From Rotaria socialis (lineage: Eukaryota; Rotifera; Eurotatoria; Philodinida; Philodinidae), in NCBI GenBank assembly GCA_905331475.1, contig CAJNYU010002640.1, positions 62,001-126,000 on the forward strand: 64,000 bases of DNA. Direction: 5' to 3'. Positions 13,117 through 26,424 of this stretch are shown piece by piece. Made by a program: the position numbers and the translations under genes. Each line of letters begins with the position of its first letter. Within the stretch, counting starts at the first letter, position 1. The notes beneath the pieces are model-generated. The model did no database searches, had not been told where the DNA came from, and saw nothing but the letters and a program-made list of their open reading frames with translations.

Positions 13117-16100
13117 GATTTCCTATGTATAGCATTTCTTCTGTCGAAAACACGGTTATGTTAAGATAGATAGTAACAGACAAAAAGTTTTCGATACAGT
13201 GACATAAAGCATGCAGATGAAAATAGAATTGTCCTAAATTGAAGTTGATGATGATTTAGTAGTAAAACATTTTAATGAAAGTTTAATTCAAGTCTGATGA
13301 AAAAGTCTTAATTCTCAATAGAAACGAATCTCTTGATCATTTTCATTCGCAGCCATCAGAAACCTGAATGTTGAATTTATCGGTTATATTGAATTCTATT
13401 GAAATACAAGTTTGCATTCATATTGAAAAATTAGCAATGTCCTTTTATTTTATTTAAATTACTGAAAACATTTTTTTTGTGGTGATGGTTGTCGATAGTT
13501 ACATTTTTCTTTTCATCTCGATCGTTCTTAACAATTTATTTATTCATTCTTTTTAGATCAAGAAAAAAACTAATAGCGAAAAATCGACAACTTGAAATGA
13601 TTGTTTGTGATACTAATTGCATTGATGATTTTTATTGAAATGGACAGTGTTCTTGTCAAATTCGTTTTTGATAATTTGTTTTGAACTTATTTAATAAAGA
13701 GTTTTTTCTCTTGTCAATTCTTGATTGAATTTATCGAAGAAGCTTCTTTCACCAAGGCAATATTACAAAAATGAAAAATTCTATCATTGATTTCACTTCA
13801 ATATTCTATTTATTTCGTCATATGAAAGTATCGGCATATGAAGGTTAATGTTGAGTGGAAAGAAATTTTCTTAAACGATAAATTACTCTGTTGATCGTTT
13901 CGTTCACAATCTTTTTCTAAAGATTTTTATTACTGTTGTTCATGAAGAAAGTTTTTGACCTTGAAAATCGGAGACCTGATTTACATATAATAGCGAAAAG
14001 AATGCATGAAAATTGCCCTTTTCTACCCATTATACGTGTATCATTATGGTTGTGTATAAAATTAGATTCCGAATAGAACGGTATTGGTTGCAAGTGCAAC
14101 AATATCAATATCTTGAATTAAAACAAAAAGACTTCGAGTAGTTAATGCAATGACTTGTGGAATGTAAATGGATTTATTTATTGATAAAGTCTGTTCAATT
14201 GTTGTTGCTGTTAATTTTGAACTATTTCAAATCGATTCTCATTCCTCCTCGATAGTAGAAATCTGGTTGAAAAGTAAAATTTCGAGTAACTCCATGATCA
14301 TTTGTTATTTTCAGTGCAAAACAAAAAATATTTTATTCTGCTGATTTATTATTCATATGAATTCGAAAGTTGTCGGTTGTGGTTTTTGTCTTGTACGCAT
14401 ACGTACTACTATACTGTGATAGATTAATATCTTACTAATATTTTACGCATCGTAAATAAATGAATTTGAAGAGAAATGCGATATACAGAAATTTTCTTTT
14501 CAATATTTACCTAGTTCAAAATGCAAAATAATGCATATTTCATCGAACAATGACTGATCATGTTCTGATGTTGCAGCTCATATTCGGTGAATCGTGTGAT
14601 CTTCTTTATTCAACTTAATAAATAAGTCGTATAGAATATGAGACATTTGTCAAACTTCATCATAGATTGCTTTTTTTGTTAATTTCCCAATCATGATTAT
14701 CCGTTCGATCTTCTTCGATTCCAACTTTGTCGGCATGTCTCATCTTTTACACTAGCATTTCTAGTGCTTCCTGATTCTCTTTAACTCTCTTCTACTTTGG
14801 CCTCTTTTATTAATTGAATATATGAATTATTGTATGTAGCGTCGAGTAAGTTTAGTATTGAATAGCTTTAAGTAGAATCTCACTTTTTTATTCGATAAAA
14901 ATTACGCCGCTCATGATTTTTAAATTATTAGCTTTTTGTTACTTGTAAATACGTGGTGTTTTTTTTATCTAAATGAAAGTTTTAATAAATAACGATCGGT
15001 CGGTTAGATAATTTCAATAAAAATAAAGCATTCATCAAGACGCATCTGTCAGACGTTCAATAAATATCGAGAATCACTTCAGAAAAGAGAACACGAGATT
15101 GTTATTCTCTTTTATATATATATTTTTTTTTATAACAGTATTCATATCATGCATAAACTCATGCAGGCAAGATGATTCTTGATGTTGATGATCATTAAAA
15201 GTCTAATGGTTTTCAATTGTTTTTTATTTTCGAAAACTAAGACTCATATAACGATGATTTTTAAAAAACACTGAAGTTAATATTGTATTAGTCTGATCAC
15301 GTATTTTTCACTAGAAATGAAGGAAAAAATGAAATTAGATATTTTACCAGTTGCAAAATCATACGTTTAAGTTCAGTTGAATCATTCTTGGTAACCTAGT
15401 TACTTTTTTCTTATGAAATTTCTTTTTGTTCGATCAGTAAATGAATAAAACCTTTAAAAAAAGCTAAATGTAGACTAATCCTATAAAACGAGAAAAGGTT
15501 TTTTCTCCTCTTGAATCAAAATATGAAGAAGATTAGCTCATGAATCATAATGTCTTGATAACGATCACTGGCAATCTTCGTCATTATTCTCACATAAATA
15601 ATTTTAACATATCGATTGTGACTGTTCGTCTTCTTTTCTACAATCAATAAGTTGATCTTTGATTATAATAGAAAAAACGAATTAAAAATTGTAATTATAT
15701 TTCTAATTCATATTCTTTATAGCTATAATTTTTAATAAGTGTCATTTTCATGTTGAATAAAGAAAACTAAGAGAAATCATTTTGTCTTACGTGCCAATTA
15801 TTTATTGTGTCTTTTCAAAGGAAGAACAATAATAGAAACTTAATTATTCTACAAAAAAATTAGCGAGTAAAATATTTAAAGTATTGTCATCGTTATGCAT
15901 TGTGTTTTACATGTGATTGGCGATGACATTTGATCAATAAGATAATAGAGAACAAAAAGAAAACGATAAACTTTTTTCTGTTGTTAAATTTCGAATATTA
16001 CCTGTTTAACAATAAATTTTACCGTTTACTTGAGTATCAACCAAATAAAAATGTTTTTTAATTGCTATCAAGATTTAGAATTGTTCTGTCTTGTCCTTTT

Positions 16101-17363
16101 TTTTTTATCTATCTGTTCATCGAATCACTTGACATTCTTTTGTCAATGCATAATTGCTCGTGTCGAACACTTCAATGTATGAGGTTTGAGTATAAATTGT
16201 CTTTTACTAATTGATTTTGAATGAGCGAACACACGTACGATGAAAGACTTGATAATGATTTGTCAAGTAGCTGTCATTATCAGTTGGGCCAACAAAAAGA
16301 ATACATATATATATATATATATATATGATATATCAAAATATACTGGTTTGTCTCTGCTTCTGATTTTTTGTATTGTTTACATTTCACATAACCTTTTTAG
16401 TTATTAATGACATTTATTCATTTTATTAGAATGTGAAAAATGTTTAAAAAAAACGAAAGAGAATTATAGTTAGTTGACAACAATCGACTGTCGTTGTTCA
16501 TCGTTATTGTTGTCATTCGATGTTAAAATTCTATTCATTTTCATTCGAAAAGAAATATTTAAAAAAAAAATTTATTTTCACAGTTGACCCGAAATCAATA
16601 GGCGATAAATCATCATGGTCATTCGCATTTTTATTTGTTCTTCGCTCTCTCTCTTGCTCTCTTTCTCTTTACTTGACCCTTGGCGAACATGTCCGGCAAA
16701 CTTTTCAAACTTATATGCCCCCGATTAATTGAGTTTTTTTTTCTCTTTCTGTTCTGTTCTCGATCGAGCCAAAAAAAAGAGAAAAAAAAGAAGGAAGAAG
16801 AGGGCATATTCTCCGATTGCTAGGAACAGAACAATCCTTCTTTTTCCCTTCTCTTCTCTTTTGCTTTTACGAACGAAACAAGAAATAATTATATACATTG
16901 ATGTAGACGAAGCTAACGCAGAGAGAAAGAAGAGCGATTAGAAAAAGACAGACAGGAAAAAAAGAGAGAAGGAGACCTTTCGTTTACATACATTACTATG
17001 CCATCACTCAAGATGCCGGTTTTTTTTCTTTTTCTATCAAATTTATGCTGTTTTTTTTAAATACATACATACGAGTCTGCGCATGTTGTCTTGTATTTTG
17101 TTTTTCTTCTATAATACACATGTATAGCGCATGCCTCATCACCATCATCATCATCATCTTCGTTGCCGCATGTACATACGAAAAAAGAACCAGATACAAT
17201 AAAATAAAGAACATCCTTTTAGTATCCTTTGACGTTTTTTTAAATACATTCAGTGCTAATTGAGAATAAGAATGATATTATCGCTAACTATTAAAAACAA
17301 AGAATTCTTCGATTGCAGATCAATTAATTTTCCATGTAATTCAGTGTTATTATATCTTTAAAA
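13117..17363. other. Long intergenic region upstream of the HMGB gene
   Basis: About 4.2 kb without a supportable gene. It holds an (AT)n microsatellite at about 16303-16327 and a strand-asymmetric block at about 16620-17000 in which pyrimidine-rich sequence is followed by purine-rich (GA/AAG) sequence. Short ORFs there are low-complexity and were not accepted. It probably includes the 5'UTR and promoter of the downstream HMGB gene. Confidence 0.5.
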
Positions 17364-19828
17364 ATGACTTCTGCATTATATTATCAATCACTGACAGTAC
17401 CCCAACAACAACAACAACAACAGCAACCACAAATACCAATGTAGTAAGTAGAAAAAGAAAAAAATGTATGTTTGTGTTTGTATAGATTTTTAAATTTTAT
17501 TTATAATTTTAGCTATCATCCACAACAACATCAACCTCAATTGTTACAGCAACAAGTACTACCACAACAAATTCATCATATGATGCCATCATCACATGCA
17601 CAAAATCGTGAACAACATCATCAACCCAAAGAACTACATAAGCCAAAGGGTCGAATGAGTGCATATACATTTTTTGTCCAAAAATGTCGAGATGAACATC
17701 GTAAAGCGTATCCAAATGAAAATGCTAACTTTAGTGAATTTTCAAAAAAATGTGCTGAAAAATGGAAGGTAAGAAAAAAATTCGCAATCGCCATATGTAT
17801 GCATGTAGTCAGTGAATTTTATAAAAACTAATCGATCAATATGTAACTGTATAGGAAAAATTTTTCTCGTTATTTCTTCTAGACAAATTTTCCCTTGATG
17901 TAAAAGAAAAAAACATTAAATTCTTCTAGTTATATCCCTGATCTTCTAGACTGATGTTTTGTATTTGATCTATCAGAATGGATTGAAATTATTGACTATT
18001 TTTCTACTCTTTTGATGAAGGACAGACTAAAATAATATCGGATTAAGCAAATAATTCTATTCAAATAGTTTATGTTCTTTATTCAATTGTTTGATTCTAT
18101 CAAATTTATATTTTAGACAATGACCGAAAGTGAGAAAGCAAAATTTGCTGCACAAGCTGAAATTGATAAACAACGATTTGATCGTGAAATGGCCATCTAT
18201 CAACCTGGTGAAAAACGTACAAAAAAAAAGAAAAAAGATCCACTTGCACCAAAACGACCATTGTAAGAAAAACCGTTTATTTTTTTTTAAATGAAAATAC
18301 AAAAATAATTAATTGATTGGTGTTTTTGTTTGTTTGTTTGTTTTAGATCAGCATTTTTTCATTATTGTAAAGAAGAACGACCAAAATTAAAAGCTATAAA
18401 TCCAAGTTTATCTGTTGGTGAAATTGCCAAAGAATTAGGTGATCGATGGAATCATACAGCTCCCGATGGAAAACTAACTTATGAAGAATCAGCACAACGA
18501 GATAAAGAAAGATATGAAAAAGTTCGTTGAAATTCATCAATATTCTGTGTTACTCAAAATTGCTTTTCTTTTCTTTTTAATTATTAGGAAATGAATGAAT
18601 TTAAATTGGCAAATAAAAAAGCTTTAAAATCTAATGCATCACCCCAAACAATACCACCACCACCACCGCCACCACCACTACAACATCAGTCCGAACAACA
18701 AGTCAGAATACATCAAGATGTAAATTTTTATTAAATACTTTTTTTTCCCTCTATTTTAAAATTTCGATTTCTATTTAGCAACAACAACAACAACAACAGC
18801 AACAACAGTACTCTTCTCCATCATACCAATTACCTTCCTTTAATCCTATGCAATCTTTTCAACCTCAAGTAAATAGTAAAACTAATAATCGATTGATTAA
18901 TTTTTTCCTTTTTTTTAGACATTCGGTCAAATGAATAATTTTCAAGATAATGGCTTAACATCATCTCTTTTTCCTCATTATAATGGTTATTCATTACAAA
19001 TGCCACATAACAATGTAGGATATTAGTGAACAGTAGAAGTAGTAGCTATGCATACAAGCACATATATACACTTTGATTCTGTTCCATTCGAAGTATACAA
19101 AAATGACAAAGACTTGAAGTTTATTTGTTGTTGTCATTCACTTTTGTAAATGATGAATTTCTTCCGATTTAGTTCTCTTCGTTTCTTATACACCTGATAA
19201 AAAATTTTGTGCATATGCACATAAGATCAACGTATAGATAAAACTGTGAACGATAATTAATGAATATAGCAACATCAGAATTCAGCAGCTGTTTTTTTCT
19301 TCCGGTTTTGTTCTTTTTTTTGTTTATTTATTTCGAAACAAATTTGTTGTCGATTATTTCTTGTTTTTGTTGTTCCTGTTTTGTACGTGTATAATACTCG
19401 AAAACAAGATAGAAAAAAAAAGATAAATATGAAAAAAAAAAAGCCTTTGATTCTATAGTATACCTCTAATCAACAATATTTATATGTGTAAGTACTGCGT
19501 TTCTGCTTTGTCTCTGATGTATATATGTGCTTGGTTTTTGTTTGACAATTGCCAATTTTAATTAATATACTTAATCATCTATTTTCAGGTGCAAATGCAA
19601 CAATTTCAAGTTTTGCAACAACAGCATCAACAACAACAACAACAACAACATATGCAGCATCAGGTAGAAATAAATTTGTAAGGCAAGTTAAAAGAACGCA
19701 TTTTTGTTCGTTTCGTCCTTTAGACTTATCAAACATTAACATCAGTTAATACTAATCATCACGAACAACGACACGATGATCAAGATAATGGCGATGATAA
19801 CGATACTGAATCTGATGATGAAGAATAG
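17364..19828 (+). CDS. HMGB/DSP1-like two-HMG-box chromatin protein
   Basis: Non-sequence-specific DNA-bending nuclear protein. Nine exons (17364-17443, 17513-17768, 18117-18262, 18347-18521, 18588-18719, 18779-18868, 18919-19014, 19589-19663, 19724-19828) keep phase and give 384 residues. Order: Gln-rich N-terminus; HMG box A ([18 protein letters not shown], ... [10 protein letters not shown]); KKKKK-rich linker; box B ([16 protein letters not shown], ... [12 protein letters not shown]); poly-Pro; several poly-Gln tracts; and an acidic tail ([13 protein letters not shown]). An N-terminal poly-Q extension before two boxes resembles insect DSP1 more than vertebrate HMGB1. The poly-Q/poly-P insert between box B and the acidic tail is unusual. 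If the 573 bp intron after 19014 is retained, the protein ends early at 19026 (..VGY) without the acidic tail. Exon 1 donor is taken as GTAAGT at 17444. Confidence 0.9.
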
Positions 19829-21118
19829 ATGAAAAATTTTATTTCTTACGAAATTTATCTCTTTTTTCTCGATGTAAGATGATACATTTGTGTACACCAT
19901 TAATTTGATTCTTTTCATTTTGTACTTGTTCTGACTGTGACGAATCGGTTGTATGTGTTGATACACGCTTAGCTTGTATAATATTGTCCTATTTTCTCAT
20001 TTTATGACATATAACTTTTTGTGTCTTTTTTTTGTTTTTGTCTGGTTTTTATAAGATATAATGTCAGACATATCTATACACATATATACATACGTTGGTC
20101 GTTTTCTCACGTTTTTTGTTTATTTTATTGACTAAAAATCTAATTGAATGATGCACAACTATCAGTCCAAAGCAGTTGTCTATTAAGAATGCCCTTTTTT
20201 TTTAGAAAGAAGAAACATTTGTACAGGTAGCATGAGGGGTGTCCAAGGACTGAGGATTAGGAATGCCTCATCAGTTCCCCTTTAGTTCCTTGCATAATAA
20301 ATGTAATAATATGGAATATTCGCGATAGTTTTTGTTCTTACACTCATTTTCACTTGCAAAATTGTGAAAATCAATGATTTCATGCAAAAAGTATTTTTAA
20401 AACAGCAATATCGCGACTCTCGTGAATGGAGGAACTGTGAGAAAACTTATAGTTGATTCCCATTTCCTCTAGGAATTATCACAGAGACACTGACAATTCC
20501 TCGGCAAATTAGGAATTCCTATTTCTCAGTCTTTGGATACTGCTGAAATATTCATATTAATTAAAACGCAAATGAATCTAAGAATATGTCCACAAATGAT
20601 AATACCTTGAAATTATATTATTAAAATAAATTAAATTTACATTAAGTATTGACACATAATCTATAGCGGAATAGAAAAATGCGAGTATCGAACACATTAT
20701 ATAAAAGAAGCGCTCTAATCCTTTGTTGACAAGTCCAGATGATGAGAAAGCATAACTTCAAAACTAATAATAAAATATTTGATGATACTAATTCTTATTT
20801 CAAAATATGCACTCAAAATATTGAAAATGTTAGGCCTTACAATCAGCAGCAACAAAATAGATTTAATTTTGTTTTGTTGCAATTAGATAAAACTACGTGT
20901 GGTACTCTTTGAAGTAGAAATAATGATTATGTTTGATTATAGATACATATTTGATATTGCTTTTAATTAAATCTTCAAAACTTTTGTTTTTTAATATCTT
21001 ATTATTATTCTACTGAGAATTATTGCGTTTAAATATATGACTGAGCAAACAAATAAAAATCTGATTAGTAAAATTAAAAAAGAACCTTTGTTTTGCTTTT
21101 AAGAATAAAAATAAATTC
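19829..21118. other. Intergenic region between HMGB and hydrolase genes
   Basis: Contains the HMGB 3'UTR and the inverted-repeat element listed separately at 20234-20545. No gene was recognised. Confidence 0.5.
20234..20545. mobile_element. MITE-like inverted-repeat element, hAT-like termini
   Basis: A 312 bp segment with imperfect terminal inverted repeats of about 28 bp. The left end reads GAGGGGTGTCCAAGGACTGA; the reverse complement of the right end reads CAGCAGTATCCAAAGACTGA, and the match continues through GGAATGCC/GGAATTCC. No coding capacity. The CAG...TCCA end style resembles hAT MITEs, but no 8-bp target duplication is visible. Its GC content is higher than its surroundings. Confidence 0.5.
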
Positions 21119-23261
21119 ATGTTTTCTTCTGGATTAAAAAATCTATTGAAAACATGCATTCATACACTATGGAAATTAGTTCAATTACTATTATTTGTTA
21201 TTATTGTGCCACCATTGATTAATTACGCATCATTAAAACGTGAAGCGCCTTTACTTGGACAACATGGTAAGTTATCGACATTCAATATGAATATTTGCTA
21301 TTAATTGTGTTAGGTTTACCATATGATATTGGCTTTGGTCAAAAATTGTTTTTACGTTGTCGTGGAAAGGGTGCGCCAACGGGTGAGTATTTTTGAAAGT
21401 ATTTAAAATAAGAGAGAAAAAAAAAGACAATTTTTGTTCAAAGTTATTTTTGATGCTCCCACTGGCATGACCTCAGATATTTGGCTTCCTCTTCAAGAAA
21501 ATCTTCAGAGGACAACAACAGTAAATGTGTCATGATTGGATTTTTCTTTTCATTCTAATGAACTTTCTTTAGGTATGTATCTATGATCGAGCAGGATTAG
21601 GAATGAGTGATCCACCATTAGGTTCGACGATTCAACAAAGTAATATTTTAATTGAATTCGAAGAAAAAACGATTTAATAATCACGATGATGTTCTATATA
21701 GAATCCGATGTCAAAGAAAATGAACCCACGAAATATCGTGGTATGGATTTCACGGTAGAAAAGTACAGATTTTTTGATGAAAATTGCAATTAAACGCTTA
21801 AAAAATTATTCATTAGAATGTCCGAAGATTTGAATCGCCTTATGACTGCTACTAGTCAACAGCCAAAACCATTTATTCTAGTCGGTGCTGATCTTGGTGC
21901 TATCGTAGCTCGTTTTTATACTCAAATGTATGAATTGTAAGTCGATACAATAGAATCCAAATCACAACTGTCATTTATCACGATGTGTATGAAATAGCAT
22001 AAATTAAAAAGCAGAAAAACGATGATAGATATCAAACATAAGCGTTGATTTAAACACTTTCTATCAATGAATTACTATCAATCAGAGATATAACAATTAA
22101 AATCTTAGATTTTGTCTTTAAATTGAACATTAACAAAATCATATCGCGTTCAAATTATGCATTTATGTAGATAGATGCAAGATTAGTAATTCTATAAGAA
22201 CTAATTCTAGTCAATTCCCAGTGCTATGATGGTTCATTGCATAATATTTTAATCTTAAAGTATGCCGAAAGATGATTAGAAGTTATTGGACCAGAGCATT
22301 TAAAAAATGCTGATCAATAAATAATCACCCTTGTAATGAATGGTCCAGTCGCATCTAGTCAATGAATTATAATTCTTACATGCGTAAGATTTAGAGTTTA
22401 AATCTATATTTTATTTCTTTACTATTGAATATTAAACAACTATAAATCGTTGTTTTTATTTTATGCTTTCAGTGATGTTAGTCATTTATTTTTAATTGAT
22501 CCTTTGGTTGAAAATTTATTCGATAATGAACATTGGAAGGATCATTGGTAAATCTTTCAATTAATACGCTTCCGATGCAATACGTTTTAATTTAGGTACA
22601 ATAAAATAATTCCACGACTTCATGCTATGCAATTGTCAGCAGCTATGGGTGTTAATCGAATACTTGTCTTGACACGTATGATTAATACTCAATTGAGTAC
22701 GACGGCATCTAATAATATAGATGATACCAATATAAATATCAATCACCGACAGGTTGTTACATTTGAACGATAAAATAAGAGTTTTCCAATGTATTTTTAT
22801 GTTCAGAAACATTTACTTTGCAATGCTGCTCATATTAGCTCAGCTATTCGAGAGCATTTTTACATGAATGAAACATTTTCACAAATGAAGTAATAGCAAC
22901 AAAATTAACAACAAAAAAATTAAAGAGATTATTTCTGTAGGTTAGCCTGGCGAATGAAAGCTTTTTCTTCAAATGCATCAGTGACTATTGTTAATCGTCG
23001 TCAATATGATAAAGATCTCTCGAAAAATTTAAATCAAGTATAATTCTTAAATTTTTTTCTGTTGTACTTTTCATCTTTCTTGTATTCAAGGCATGGGACG
23101 AATCACAAGAATTTCTACGTACGCAATTATTTCGTAATCGAATTCAACATCGTCTTATTGATTCGACCGATAAATATTTTTTCTTCAACAAACCTGATCT
23201 ACTAGAATCAATAATTAAAGATTCAATAAATCAATGGCGAGAACAAAAAGGACTTGCATGA
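21119..23261 (+). CDS. Membrane-anchored alpha/beta-hydrolase-fold protein, probably non-catalytic
   Basis: Eleven exons (21119-21266, 21314-21382, 21444-21520, 21573-21639, 21702-21762, 21817-21936, 22473-22547, 22596-22752, 22807-22889, 22941-23037, 23091-23261) splice in frame to 374 residues. Residues about 17-36 form a membrane anchor (KLVQLLLFVIIVPPLINY). Then come the alpha/beta-hydrolase core: VIFDAPTGMTSDIW, the conserved YDRAGLGMSDPPLG, and the nucleophile elbow ILVGADLGAIVARFY. The elbow residue is Asp, as in epoxide hydrolases and dehalogenases, instead of Ser. Near the C-terminus, where the catalytic His of an S-x-H context is expected, the sequence reads STDKYFFFNKPDLL, with no His. 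This suggests a pseudo-enzyme, or a different active site. Intron 6 is 536 bp; the rest are under 80 bp. Fold assignment is firm; substrate and role are unknown. Confidence 0.85.
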
Positions 23262-26200
23262 GTCAGTTTACATTGTTATTTTGTCTTATTATAAAGATAT
23301 AATTGTTTGCAAGAACATAACAAAAGAAAAGAAAAGAAAAAGAAATTGATTTTCATCATTTGTTATTAATAAATACTAAAGATAGATTCTTCAGTCATTT
23401 AAATTGGAAAATAATTGAACAGTATCAATGGACGACGGATGCAAGCATTTGCCTTTGCCTCTGAGGTTTTCTGTTTGAAAAATATAGCCCTGTAAAACTA
23501 CTAATATCAAATGGGAACAAACAATTCATTATCAATCGGTATAGAAATGAACATTTTACTATTATAGACATACGTGCTATTAATCGTGAATTATAGAGAT
23601 CAGCATGTAAATCGAAAAGTTTCAATTAGTGTGTCGCATTGATAGGTCATGTATGATTTTCCTTTACTTACACACTTTCATGGAGTTATGTAGGCGGTAA
23701 CACCTGTGAGTTATTGTGGTATACTGGAATTCATTATGCGAACAGCTGTTTGTACTTATTAATAATTAGGAGTTTTTTTTTCATAGCGAAATCTAAACTG
23801 GTTTGGTGATTTTATAAATAAATCTGACTAGTTATACTTGGCAAACACTCATTGGTAAACTATTTCCAATGAATTTCTTTTAAGTCGTAGTACACTTCTA
23901 TTTACAACAAAAATATTGACACTATCGAACATTGTATAGCACAATGGGATGAGATCAAGATAATTATTGATTAGATTCTGTCTTGCTAATACTAAAATAC
24001 TAATGTGATCAGTAGGCATACTTTCTTCCGGTGCTCATAATTTTATAGTTAAAGAAAATACTATGTCAACTACGATAAGTATGACCATGTACATAATTGA
24101 TCATAAATAGTAATAGAAAATGTCTTTCTTTCTATTTGCAGCATGCATTCTCAGGGCTGATTTTTTGTAACAGATAAAATCAGTGAGTAAAACTAAAGAT
24201 AATGATCGAAAACTCAAATTCACATGGATTTTGCGGCTGGTTTCTCCTTCATTGCGCCATATCAAAGTTTCACTGAACAATTTGTTCAGTGTGCAAAACT
24301 TGAAAAACATCCGATGAATTTGTACGTAGACTAAAAATTAGAATTGAATTGAAGATATCCTGTTGGACTGAAAGACACTAAAATCGGCACGTTGGCTCGA
24401 AGTGAATTCAAATTATCGGTTGAGATGATTATTTTGTCACTTTTACTTATCAAATGTACATAAATATTGATCTATAATAACTGAAAGCGTATTAAGTTAC
24501 TATTGAAATAAAGGAATAATATTTACATAAATGAATTTTTTCGTGTCAGATTTGTGTAATCATTTGATTCCATATTAAATCGTGACAGAGTGATTAAATA
24601 TGTTTTTGATTTGATTCAAGAAAGTATCAATATCAAGACTCTCAAATTTCATGGCTAATTCTATCTAATATACACACTAGTTACAGTAGATGACGATGCT
24701 CAATTGTACTGATGCACAAAGAACTGACTGTGTGTAAAGTATACTCAATGAAAGAATTCGTACAAAATCCATTGATATATCATAATAAATAGAAAATTCA
24801 AACTACTAGTGGGATTCTCACGAAAGAAAAATGGATAAAATTGATCGAAAAAATACTTTATCAACTACAGTATTGTTATTTGTTTCATTAAAGATCATCG
24901 TTAAATATCGATGAAATAACAAATTTAGCCTTCTACGCCAAGATTCAGTACTTAAAAAAACTATTTTTGATTATTGATCCTCGGTTATTATCGAACATTG
25001 ACTATGTGGTCGGATTTATATCAAAAGTTTCTATACAAACAGAGATCTCTGTGTGTATATCGTGCTCATCAATAGGTATTAGGATTATTTTATTTGTTTT
25101 TGTGTACTCAAAAAACAAAAATGAGTACACTGTAGAATCGGTCAGTGTGTCCGTCCGGCCGTTTACACGATAGCTCCTGAAAGGCTGATCCGATTGTCAT
25201 GAAATTTTGTACACACAATGATCTTATCAATATCTCAGTCGGGTTCGAAGATGAGAGGGGTCCGTCAAGAAATGGCTGAGTTATCGAAAAAATTGTCATT
25301 ATTGACCAGACCATCCCTGAAGAGGGGTACAGGGATTTTTTCAAAACAAATTTTTTTTTCTCAGTATTATTCACAACATATTTAAATCGACTCAGTTTTT
25401 TGCAGTACACATAGCAATCGGATGCAAATCCGATGTTTCCGCATTTATTTGATGATTAAAGTCAATTTTCAAGTAATGATATTGAATTTATAGACTGATG
25501 AGAGAATTTGTACTGTTTGCAAGAATGTACTATCAAGAATGCGTTCACCTTGAGTGAAAAGACAATCTTGATGACAACTACTGTCAAATTCATGGCTGTC
25601 GCTACCTTGAGAACACTGAATATCTTCGCAAATTATTAATGTTTCTTTTTATTCGTCAACGTAAGTAGTCTAATTTTGTTTGCTTAGTTTATAATTCATA
25701 ATAGAAATATAAACTTCATTCTTCGAAGAACTACGATGGAGCTAATTAAATTCGAAATATTAGACAATTAATTAATAGTTCTTTGACATATTACAATCGT
25801 CATAAATGAGAAGAGTCACCTAATACGTACGATGATGATGATGAAGTCGGAAATTTATTCATAATAGGTAATAAAGATTCAATATCATGAATCACAAATA
25901 CGTTTTATCTATCAATCAAGGATTGAAATCTTGTTGGTTATTCTTCTGCTTGTCACGAACGACATAGATATGCATTAGAATATCTATTGAAATAGTCATG
26001 TAATACAGATCATATTTTGAGACATTGATCTTACAATCTGTGAGCAATTTTGATTAATTTTGTTAACTAAAATCTGATCGAATACGTTAGATGTTTGTTC
26101 ACGATAAAAGGCTAACAAGAAAATTTTACTTCTCAAAATTGATTAAATGTTTCTATATTTGTGTAGCACATGGATAATTTCTTGCAAAATAAAAAAAAAA

Positions 26201-26424
26201 CATAATATTCGTAAATTCCTTTTTTTGTTCTGTAAAAGAAAAAAAATCTTTTATACTGTTTCTGAACATATCACAAAAGAGACATTTCCCATTAAAAAAC
26301 AACATTTTTGAAATCTGACTACAGAACAAGAAATTTCTGGAAAAAAAGAAAAAAAGTACGAAATTCAACACTGAAAAATGTTGTTGAATACTCGAAAGTT
26401 CGCCTACTCGACAACAAGGTCAAA
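23262..26424. other. Intergenic region between hydrolase and Neuralized genes
   Basis: About 3.2 kb. It contains the hydrolase 3'UTR, the repeat-like block at 25095-25435, and otherwise AT-rich sequence in which no gene was recognised. The Neuralized gene on the minus strand ends into this region. Confidence 0.5.
25095..25435. repeat. Repeat-like block, higher GC, with flanking hairpin
   Basis: A 9-bp inverted repeat (GTGTACTCA ... TGAGTACAC) opens a more GC-rich block carrying GTGTGTCCGTCCGGCCG, then CGATAGCTCC...GGCTGATCCGATTGTC. The block ends near CGGATGCAAATCCG, another short palindrome. Its composition differs from the flanks, and blocks of this kind (GTCCGTCC followed by a 'cgatagctc' run) are common dispersed repeats in invertebrate genomes. 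It occurs once here, so the call is tentative. Confidence 0.35.

Noticed and set aside
13117-17363. A hidden gene in the 4.2 kb gap before HMGB
   Set aside because: No run of exons with matching phases or recognisable domain was found on either strand.
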